From: Clostridia bacterium
GTDB lineage: Bacteria > Bacillota > Clostridia > Oscillospirales > Acutalibacteraceae
Reading direction: 5' to 3'
Assembly (NCBI GenBank): GCA_900766895.1
Contig: CAAFXF010000072.1
Coordinates: forward strand, 1 to 6,547
DNA: 6,547 nt
Below, piece by piece: positions 1-5,580 of the stretch. The position numbers and the translations under genes are program-made. The notes beneath the pieces are model-generated. The model worked only from the letters and a program-made list of their open reading frames with translations, made no database searches and had not been told where the DNA came from. Position 1 is the first letter of the stretch. Every line of letters starts with the position of its first letter.

Positions 1-71
1 CTGCCGGACGCCTCAAGGAACGAGAGCTGCTCTTTAATTTTTTCATTACCTACAAAAGCTTCAAACCTCAT
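1..71 (-). CDS. DNA polymerase III delta' subunit-like protein, N-terminal fragment
   Basis: Only the first 23 codons are in the window; the gene runs off the left edge. It starts at an ATG (69-71) and reads MRFEAFVGNEKIKEQLSFLE, followed by ASG. The pattern 'F..FVGNE.IKEQL' is how clamp-loader AAA+ ATPases such as HolB (delta') and DnaX begin, just before the Walker A region. HolB is part of the complex that loads the sliding clamp in DNA replication. The start lies 15 nt after the AEC transporter stop, so it is probably co-transcribed with the genes upstream. The ribosome binding site is weak (an AGGG-like stretch upstream), consistent with coupling to the previous gene. Other AAA+ proteins of the RuvB/RarA type begin similarly, so the assignment is tentative. 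Confidence 0.55.
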   Translation of the reverse strand, partial: MRFEAFVGNEKIKEQLSFLEASG

Positions 72-86
72 AGTGCCAACCCTGTG

Positions 87-1022
87 TTAAATAATTTGTG
101 CCAATGCAACGATAATCGGCATTGTAGCAACCGATAGTATACTTGTTTGTGCAACAAGCTCTGACGACAGTGCCGTATCGTTATTATACTTTGCGGCATA
201 CATTGCGGTATTTGTGGCAACGGGTGCCGACGCGGAAATCACAAGCGCCGTACGCATATTGCCATCAACTCCGACAAGCTTAAACACGAAAAGCATAATA
301 AGCGGAACAACAATCAATCTGATAAGCGAAACAAAATAAACCTCTTTTTTTGCAAAGATGTTTTTGAAATTACAGTTTGCGAAAAATGTGCCGAACACAA
401 TCATTGCCATAGGCGAATTGCAGGCACCTACTCTTGAGATGGTATCCATAAGAAAATCCGGCAGCTGCAGCTGCAAAAGAAACAACGGCACACCTATAAT
501 TACACTGATTGAGCCGGGGTTAAGAAACAAATCCTTAACCTGTATCTTTGCGGTCCTTCCCGAAATTTCTCTTATACCGTAGGTGAATGCAAGAATGTTA
601 AACACTGCCACATAACAGGAGGAATAGAAAACACCCTCCTCACCTACGACGCTTTGTGCAAGCGGCAACGCCAAAAATGCCGCATTTGAAAACACCATGG
701 CATAATGGTATATTCCGCGTTGGGCAAGGCTCTTTTTTCGAAAGCAAAGAGCAGAAATGCCAATACCCAAGCCGTGAGTTAAAAACGCAAGTAAAAAAGA
801 AACTGCAAGCCCTACAACATGCTCCCTTGTTCTTTCCATTGAAAGAAAGGAATTGATTATTGCAAAGGGCAAAATCATATTAAAAATCAAATCTACAAGC
901 TTTGAAGCATCTGCCCTGACAAATATTTTTGTTTTGTCAGCCGCAAAGCCAATGCCTGCAATCAGATATAAAATCAAAACCTGAATTGCTACGGTTTGCA
1001 GATTGCTGAAAAAATCTGCCAA
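87..1022 (-). CDS. AEC family (auxin efflux carrier-like) transporter
   Basis: This is a complete 311-residue polytopic membrane protein of the AEC/membrane transport protein family, whose bacterial members are about 300-320 residues with ten membrane segments and often carry malate or other organic acids. Visible hallmarks are FSNAAFLALPL at about residues 111-121 (the family's 'sN..flg.Pl' motif), an NPGSISVIIGVPL segment at about 168-180, and a C-terminal block with SASAPVAT and NTAMYAAKY (263-279), then a SILSVATMPII stretch before the end. Hydrophobic segments are spread along the whole length in the two five-helix halves expected of the fold. The start is a TTG (1020-1022), chosen because GAGGT lies 7 nt upstream and no better start fits. 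The gap to the preceding membrane-protein gene is 11 nt, so it belongs to the citrate synthase transcript. The substrate cannot be read from sequence; an organic acid is plausible from context. Confidence 0.9.
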   Translation of the reverse strand: MADFFSNLQTVAIQVLILYLIAGIGFAADKTKIFVRADASKLVDLIFNMILPFAIINSFLSMERTREHVVGLAVSFLLAFLTHGLGIGISALCFRKKSLAQRGIYHYAMVFSNAAFLALPLAQSVVGEEGVFYSSCYVAVFNILAFTYGIREISGRTAKIQVKDLFLNPGSISVIIGVPLFLLQLQLPDFLMDTISRVGACNSPMAMIVFGTFFANCNFKNIFAKKEVYFVSLIRLIVVPLIMLFVFKLVGVDGNMRTALVISASAPVATNTAMYAAKYNNDTALSSELVAQTSILSVATMPIIVALAQII

Positions 1023-1033
1023 TTAAACTACCT

Positions 1034-1828
1034 CTATTCTGCTTTGGAATTTTGTGAAATGCTTTTGCCGACAGAAAACGAAAACAAGCCTACACAAAGC
1101 ATTATGTATGATGATATTGTATTTACGCCGAGCATATCACCCTGATTTGTCACGGCATTTACCGTTTGACAAAACAGGTTTAGGACAGATATTAAGCCGA
1201 AGGACTTAAACGAAAAAACGGAAAATCTGTACGCGTTGGAGTCATTATCAACCTCTTTGGCGAAGCAAAAGAAGGACAATATTGAAAAAATAACAGTTAT
1301 GTAGCCAACAACAGCATCAAGGTCAAGAATCTGCGAAAACTCCTGCAACGAGGATGCTCCCTTAAACATTGCCCACAAAAGAGGTGCGGTATTAAGAATA
1401 CGAAGCTCCCTAAAATCATACCGTGTATTCCTCGAAAAAGACATTGCAACCATCACCATGCAAACTGCACAGATAATAGCAATAATCCCTGTTATGCCGT
1501 AGGTGACAAGGCTCACAACAGTGTAGCCCTGATTTGATGAAGCAATACTGTGAATACGCAGGGCATTAAACATAAAATCTGCAAAAAAGCCAACGCATCC
1601 AACAACGGAAAACACCGCTATGCTTTTCCTGCTCTTTCCCTGAACTCCGTAAACGCTTGAAAATTCCCTTTTGTACGTGTTTGCCCAAATGAACAAAATG
1701 CAAAGCAAGCCACAAGTCAAAAAGCCTATATTTGCCACACTGCTATGTGAGGAAAGAGCACCGAATGCTCTAAAGGCAACAGCTGCAAAAAATGAAATCA
1801 CACTCAAAGGCGAATATTTTATTTTCAT
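1034..1828 (-). CDS. Polytopic membrane protein of unknown function
   Basis: I do not recognise this 264-residue protein. It has about seven or eight hydrophobic segments, around residues 8-28, 33-50, 68-90, 103-130, 146-160, 170-190, 205-225 and 235-255, joined by short loops. It has no cleavable signal, no cytoplasmic domain longer than about 20 residues and no catalytic motif that I can see. The ATG start is supported by a strong GGAGG (1834-1838) 5 nt upstream. It sits 16 nt after citrate synthase and 11 nt before the AEC transporter, so it is almost certainly translated from the same mRNA. The position between a citric acid enzyme and a carrier could mean an accessory, sensory or transport role, but that is only context. 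The ORF looks intact and is open over its full length, which argues for a real gene. Confidence 0.8.
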   Translation of the reverse strand: MKIKYSPLSVISFFAAVAFRAFGALSSHSSVANIGFLTCGLLCILFIWANTYKREFSSVYGVQGKSRKSIAVFSVVGCVGFFADFMFNALRIHSIASSNQGYTVVSLVTYGITGIIAIICAVCMVMVAMSFSRNTRYDFRELRILNTAPLLWAMFKGASSLQEFSQILDLDAVVGYITVIFSILSFFCFAKEVDNDSNAYRFSVFSFKSFGLISVLNLFCQTVNAVTNQGDMLGVNTISSYIMLCVGLFSFSVGKSISQNSKAE

Positions 1829-1844
1829 ATTCTCCTCCCTGAGA

Positions 1845-3212
1845 CTATCTCTCCTCTAACGGCTTAAACTCCCTTGGCTTAATTACGCTCTTATACGCCG
1901 GGCGCATTATCTTTGATGATGTTGTAAGCTCCTCAAGACGATGAGCACACCAGCCGGCAACTCTTGCAGATGCAAAAAGCGGAGTATACAAATCCTCAGG
2001 TATGCCAAGCACACGGTATACAAGACCGCTGTAAAGGTCAACATTTGCGCACATCGGCTTTTCAACACCCTTAACCTCGGCAAACACCTGCGGAGTAATT
2101 CGTTCAATAGCCTCAAGAGTCATAAACTCCTTTTCAAAGCCGTGGTCAAACGCAAGCTTCTTTGCGCTCTTTTTAAGGATAACTGCTCTTGGGTCGGACA
2201 GGGTGTAAACAGCATGTCCCATACCGTAAATCAAGCCTGAGCCGTCGCCTGCCTCCTTGCGAAGAATTTTTGCAAGCATATCCTTTACCTGTGAATCATT
2301 TGTGGAATCGTCAAGGTTTTCCATAATGTATTCCATCTGATGAGCAACCTTTATGTTTGCGCCGCCGTGACGCGGGCCCTTAAGCGAGCCGAGACCGGCA
2401 GTAATTGCAGAATAGGTATCTGTACCGCTTGAGGTAAGCACACGGGTTGAAAATGTTGAGTTGTTACCGCCGCCGTGGTCGGCATGAATCATAAGGCAAA
2501 TGTCAAGAAGCTTTGCCTCCTCGTCGGTATAGTTTTTATCTGCGCGAAGCTGACGAAGAATAGACTCCGCAGTTGAAAGCTCCGGCTTGATTGGATGAAG
2601 ATACATCGATTTATTATAAAAAGCTCTGCGCTTGATTTGATATGCAGAGTTCATAATTGTCGGGAATTGCGCAATAAGCTGAAGCGACTGACGAAGAACA
2701 TTCTCTATAGAAATATCATCAGGATTTTCGTCAAAGGAATACAAGGTCATAACGCAACGCGCCATCTTGTTCATAATATCCTTTGAGGGATGCTTCATAA
2801 TCATATCCTCAACAAACTCATCAGGCAAAGTTCTGCACTTGCCGAGAACATACTTAATTCCCTCTAACTGATCGCTTGTAGGAAGCTCGCCGAATATAAG
2901 AAGCCAAACAATTTCCTCAAAACCAAACCTATCCTTTGCAACGCAATCAGCTATAATATCCTGAATATTGTAGCCACGGTAGGAAAGCTTGCCCTCCTTG
3001 GGGATACGCTCATTGTCAAGAATATAGTAGCCCTCTACGGACGAAACATGAGAAAGGCCTGCCATAACGCCTGTGCCGTCAGGGTTACGAAGTCCGCGCT
3101 TTACACGGTATTTTTCGAAATCGCCGGGTCTGATTTGATTATTTTTTTCAAGCTCGCCGCATAAGCCCGAAACATAGTCCTTTGGAATAGATGAAATAAA
3201 TTTTGAACCCAT
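1845..3212 (-). CDS. gltA: Citrate synthase (Si-type, citrate/2-methylcitrate synthase family)
   Basis: This 455-residue enzyme condenses acetyl-CoA with oxaloacetate to citrate in the cytoplasm, the entry step to the TCA cycle and to 2-oxoglutarate for glutamate synthesis. The catalytic triad of the family is visible: His246 in IHADHGGGNNSTF, His282 in LKGPRHGGAN, and Asp392 in ANVDLYSG. YGMGHAVYTLSDPRA (about 329-343) matches the conserved substrate-binding 'G.GH.vy...DPRa' block, and ARVAGWCAHRLEE (about 416-428) is the C-terminal arginine-containing motif. At 455 residues it is longer than the roughly 370-residue short bacterial enzymes, with about 50 extra residues before the fold-defining VEGYYILDNER/LSYRGYNI region; this long form with DHGGGN is the type I associate with clostridia. 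The ATG start has AAAGGAGG 5 nt upstream, and a consensus promoter lies about 65 nt before it. 2-Methylcitrate synthase activity cannot be excluded, but no prp genes are in view. Confidence 0.95.
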   Translation of the reverse strand: MGSKFISSIPKDYVSGLCGELEKNNQIRPGDFEKYRVKRGLRNPDGTGVMAGLSHVSSVEGYYILDNERIPKEGKLSYRGYNIQDIIADCVAKDRFGFEEIVWLLIFGELPTSDQLEGIKYVLGKCRTLPDEFVEDMIMKHPSKDIMNKMARCVMTLYSFDENPDDISIENVLRQSLQLIAQFPTIMNSAYQIKRRAFYNKSMYLHPIKPELSTAESILRQLRADKNYTDEEAKLLDICLMIHADHGGGNNSTFSTRVLTSSGTDTYSAITAGLGSLKGPRHGGANIKVAHQMEYIMENLDDSTNDSQVKDMLAKILRKEAGDGSGLIYGMGHAVYTLSDPRAVILKKSAKKLAFDHGFEKEFMTLEAIERITPQVFAEVKGVEKPMCANVDLYSGLVYRVLGIPEDLYTPLFASARVAGWCAHRLEELTTSSKIMRPAYKSVIKPREFKPLEER

Positions 3213-3217
3213 AATGT

Positions 3218-3225
3218 CCTCCTTT
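3218..3225 (-). promoter_or_regulatory. Ribosome binding site of citrate synthase
   Basis: AAAGGAGG on the minus strand, 5 nt before the ATG at 3212. It is a near-perfect complement of the 16S rRNA 3' end, fixes the citrate synthase start and predicts strong translation. Confidence 0.9.
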
Positions 3226-3242
3226 GTTAAAAATAAGAATTA

Positions 3243-3260
3243 GGTTTTATGCATAAAACC
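3243..3260. promoter_or_regulatory. Perfect 18-bp palindrome in the citrate synthase leader (candidate operator or mRNA hairpin)
   Basis: GGTTTTATGCATAAAACC is its own reverse complement with no mismatch. On the minus strand it starts about 9 nt downstream of the predicted transcription start of citrate synthase and ends about 17 nt before the Shine-Dalgarno sequence. A dimeric repressor bound here would block early elongation. Alternatively the transcript could fold a 7-bp stem with a UGCA loop, protecting the 5' end. No U-tract follows it, so it is not a normal intrinsic terminator. Its exact symmetry and its position between promoter and ribosome binding site are seen directly; a regulatory role is inference. 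Confidence 0.6.
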
Positions 3261-3275
3261 CCAATATGAAAATAT

Positions 3276-3304
3276 ATTATACTAAATAAAATAATATATG
3301 TCAA
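3276..3304 (-). promoter_or_regulatory. Consensus sigma-A promoter for the citrate synthase operon
   Basis: On the minus strand, TTGACA (3299-3304) and TATAAT (3276-3281) are separated by exactly 17 nt. This matches the vegetative sigma-70/sigma-A consensus in every position, so strong housekeeping transcription is expected. The start point is predicted near 3269, giving a leader of about 57 nt that contains the 18-bp palindrome and the AAAGGAGG site. The -35 box shares two bases with the Shine-Dalgarno sequence of the short plus-strand ORF. Confidence 0.88.
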
Positions 3305-3308
3305 GGAG
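3303..3308 (+). promoter_or_regulatory. Ribosome binding site of the short plus-strand ORF
   Basis: AAGGAG on the plus strand sits 8 nt before the TTG at 3317. It is the main reason to take the short ORF seriously. Its first two bases are also the end of the minus-strand -35 box. Confidence 0.55.
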
Positions 3309-3316
3309 AGAGGTCA

Positions 3317-3463
3317 TTGAAAAGAGCTGTCATATTATTCATCATCGTGTTTGCCGTAACCCTGCTTTTGCCTATGATAACCATGATTAAGCCACAGGGG
3401 CAGAACAGCGAGCTTGTAACATTATTCAATTCGCTTGCTACCTTCTTGTATAGCTTGCATTGA
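3317..3463 (+). CDS. Short membrane-anchor ORF, possibly the truncated 5' end of a SpoIID-like gene
   Basis: A TTG-started frame of 48 codons ends at a TGA (3461-3463). It begins MKRAVILFIIVFAVTLLLPM, then ITMIKPQGQNSELVTLF and a short tail. That is two basic residues, one hydrophobic segment of about 20 residues, and a polar stretch: a signal-anchor layout. The 'K+...LLLP..t..KP' opening resembles the start of clostridial stage II sporulation protein D, a peptidoglycan lytic transglycosylase used in engulfment. I infer this from memory of family style, not from an alignment. The catalytic domain that would follow is absent: after the stop, the plus strand is simply the antisense of gerAC, and the last 26 nt overlap the gerAC 3' end. 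It could be a remnant left when the gerA cluster arrived, an independent small membrane protein, or chance. I see no convincing plus-strand promoter. Confidence 0.45.
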   Translation: MKRAVILFIIVFAVTLLLPMITMIKPQGQNSELVTLFNSLATFLYSLH

Positions 3464-4556
3464 CGACTGATGCTTTTGCCCTTGTGCTGACGTAAACCTT
3501 TGCATTAGGCAAATTGCTCTTCCAATCATCACAAAGAAAATTGTACGCATCCGAATCATATCGTGCAAGAAGCATACCGAGTCTAAAGGGGTCGCTTTTT
3601 TCCTTTAAGCATTTTGATACGGCATCTGTACAAATCCTTTTTATCTTTTTCTCTGCAAGTGCCTCAATTCGCTTTACATCATCAGCCTCAAGCCGTACAA
3701 CAGAGCCTCTTTGCGACTCGTTGATTTTAACATTAAAGCGAATATCGCAGTTGAATACAACTGCCGAATCCCTATACTCTGCCCTGCATTTTGTTCTGAT
3801 ATAATCAAGCTCTACGCCAATCAGTCCAAGGCTTTTATCATTGATAACAACAGATGCATTTTTTACCCTTGAATTAACCAACAAAAAACCCAAGGCGTCT
3901 GCATTTTTCAGCACCTTAACCGGCTTACTACCGCTGAACACGGCGATACCGTCAATACGAGTTTTATCATTTTTTACACTCAGCACGGGCAAAAAGACAT
4001 CCGCCGTTTTGCTCATATAATGATTTTGCAAATCCTTAACATTAACTGCACAGGTAAGCCCCGAGCGTTCCCCGGCCTTAAGCAAATCATAAATATCCTG
4101 TGCAGGAACCCTTGCCTTATTTTCGCTTGATTTCATTATATCCTGCGCTTTTGAGCTACTGATTGCAACAAGGACATCGGGACGACTGTCGACAGTTCTC
4201 AACGCATATTGCACAATACTGTTAAGCTCACCTTCGGCATATTCCCTGCCAAAAACTATAACCTTGTTTTGACCGAAAAAAATAGGTGTGCTCAAATCAC
4301 CCGACATCAAGGCAAGTGCCCTTGAGGGATTAGACGCCGTTTGTGATTGAACGGAGGTAATATTTTTGTCAAGATTGTCTGTTGTTGAATTGCCCTTGGT
4401 CAAATCAAGATACTGAACGCTCACTGTTACACCGCTGTTTTCTTTATCTATGCCCACTCCCTGCGCAACCGACATATCGGAAAGCCTGTCGGAGCAACCC
4501 GAAAGGCTAACGGCAATTATGACAATTACGAGCACTATTTTTAACAACCTACTCAA
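3438..4556 (-). CDS. gerAC: Spore germination lipoprotein, Ger(x)C family (germinant receptor C subunit)
   Basis: A 372-residue lipoprotein, close to the usual 370-400 for the family. The N-terminus is a short basic stretch, a hydrophobic run and the lipobox LSGC, so Cys21 is the predicted lipidated residue that anchors the protein in the spore inner membrane. After it comes LSDMSVAQGVGIDKE, the typical 'giGiDk' opening of GerAC proteins. An FGQNKVIVFGREYAEGE stretch and the C-terminal DPFRLGMLLARYD...W segment match the two-domain layout, and the protein ends close to the normal C-terminal boundary, so it is not obviously truncated. The C subunit is needed for germinant receptor function together with A and B. 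The start is a TTG with GGGAGG (4564-4569) 7 nt upstream, overlapping the gerAB stop by 8 nt. The symbol follows family use; which germinant is sensed is unknown. Confidence 0.92.
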   Translation of the reverse strand: MSRLLKIVLVIVIIAVSLSGCSDRLSDMSVAQGVGIDKENSGVTVSVQYLDLTKGNSTTDNLDKNITSVQSQTASNPSRALALMSGDLSTPIFFGQNKVIVFGREYAEGELNSIVQYALRTVDSRPDVLVAISSSKAQDIMKSSENKARVPAQDIYDLLKAGERSGLTCAVNVKDLQNHYMSKTADVFLPVLSVKNDKTRIDGIAVFSGSKPVKVLKNADALGFLLVNSRVKNASVVINDKSLGLIGVELDYIRTKCRAEYRDSAVVFNCDIRFNVKINESQRGSVVRLEADDVKRIEALAEKKIKRICTDAVSKCLKEKSDPFRLGMLLARYDSDAYNFLCDDWKSNLPNAKVYVSTRAKASVVNASYTRR

Positions 4557-5580
4557 TTCTTTTCCTCCCGAGTAAAAGATTCACTAACGGCACAAGCACA
4601 ACAAAAATCAAAAACAATGCTATCAGCAGAGGCTTTGAATAATACGCAAAATACATACCGATAAGCTCGTTTAATGCAAACGACAAAGCAAAGCCGACAA
4701 GACACAGGCCGATAACCTTTGATTTGTGAGTGAATTTTTTTAATACAACCGACGAGCAATATATAAGCACGGCACACTTAATAAAAACGGCAAGCACCCA
4801 AAAAGCAAGATGCAAAATATCAAGACGCGACATATCGTTAATACTTGCGCACTGAAAGAGTGAATATATCGGAAATGCCTGCAAAGCCGCCGAGTTACCA
4901 AGCACACCTATGCACATCAAAAGAAGCACAAAAACAGATAAATACGCACATCCTATTCCCACATAATAAGGCTTTACGGGACTGCCGTTTGTTCGCCGTG
5001 CAAGCACAGGCAAAAGCGCCGGCTCAATAGTATTTGAGGTGAAAATAACGGTGTTTGCAATAATATGCCTAATATCGTTCTCAAATGCGGGAAAAAGATT
5101 TACACAATCAAAGCTCTTGAAATTAAAGGCAACAATCACCGCTATAACAAATGAAATTGTGACAGCGCACGGCACGGCAAATCTGCCAAGAGCCTCAATA
5201 CCCAAATATGCACCGTAGCCAACAGCAACAAACGCAAGGATAATAAACACAAACATAGGGCTGTCACGGGTTATTCCCGTTGCGACAAAATAAGCAAATC
5301 TACTGACGGAAAGCGATGCAAACAGCACATAGTAAACCAAATATGCAACCGATAACACTCTTGAATTTAAGGGTGATTTTTTTGCATTTAGGCAAAGCAC
5401 CACAGGCAGAGAAAGCAGGCAGGTAAGCAAAAACGAAAGCGAAAAGCTAATCAAAATATCCGAGCTGAATTTGCCTATTGATACAGCCTGGATATTTGTA
5501 AGCGATACCACGAGCCTTGAAACGAAGAAAATCGCAATCAGCTGTCGTTGCGATATCATACCCCTTAACGCATTACTCAT
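4549..5580 (-). CDS. gerAB: Spore germination protein, GerAB family (germinant receptor B subunit)
   Basis: A 343-residue integral membrane protein of the GerAB/endospore germination permease family, an APC-superfamily branch with about ten membrane helices that forms the germinant-binding subunit of the receptor. Visible family features are ISQRQLIAIFFVSRL near the N-terminus, YGAYLGIEALGR around residues 120-135 (the 'yaGiE...R' motif), and FPIYSLFQ followed by MSRLDILHLAFWVLAVFIK, matching the conserved 'fP...RLD...W....f.K' block. I chose the ATG at 5578-5580 over an in-frame TTG six codons upstream (5596-5598), because GAGGGGG lies 9 nt before the ATG whereas the TTG lies at the edge of that Shine-Dalgarno site. 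The ATG overlaps the gerAA stop as ATGAGTAA, and the gene end overlaps gerAC by 8 nt, so translation of the three subunits is probably coupled. Confidence 0.93.
   Translation of the reverse strand: MSNALRGMISQRQLIAIFFVSRLVVSLTNIQAVSIGKFSSDILISFSLSFLLTCLLSLPVVLCLNAKKSPLNSRVLSVAYLVYYVLFASLSVSRFAYFVATGITRDSPMFVFIILAFVAVGYGAYLGIEALGRFAVPCAVTISFVIAVIVAFNFKSFDCVNLFPAFENDIRHIIANTVIFTSNTIEPALLPVLARRTNGSPVKPYYVGIGCAYLSVFVLLLMCIGVLGNSAALQAFPIYSLFQCASINDMSRLDILHLAFWVLAVFIKCAVLIYCSSVVLKKFTHKSKVIGLCLVGFALSFALNELIGMYFAYYSKPLLIALFLIFVVLVPLVNLLLGRKRIE
4564..4569 (-). promoter_or_regulatory. Ribosome binding site deciding the gerAC TTG start
   Basis: GGGAGG on the minus strand, 7 nt before the TTG at 4556 and inside the gerAB coding end. 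The spacing supports the TTG rather than the next in-frame TTG three codons later. Confidence 0.75.

Noticed and set aside
1941..2240. A 99-codon plus-strand open frame opposite citrate synthase
   Set aside because: It is entirely antisense to conserved citrate synthase codons, has cysteine- and arginine-rich composition typical of shadow frames and no good ribosome binding site.
3278..3283. TATACT as a plus-strand -10 box for the short ORF
   Set aside because: No -35 match is found at the proper distance, for sigma-A or for a sigma-E-like pattern. In AT-rich DNA overlapping the opposite TATAAT, this is expected by chance.
3388..3415. AAGC...GCTT inverted repeat as a gerAC terminator
   Set aside because: Only four base pairs with a loop of about 19 nt and no T-run on the minus strand; too weak.
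3514..3804. A 96-codon plus-strand frame considered as the continuation of the short SpoIID-like ORF
   Set aside because: Its translation is serine-rich and resembles no SpoIID domain; it mirrors gerAC codons, so it does not rescue the short ORF by frameshift.
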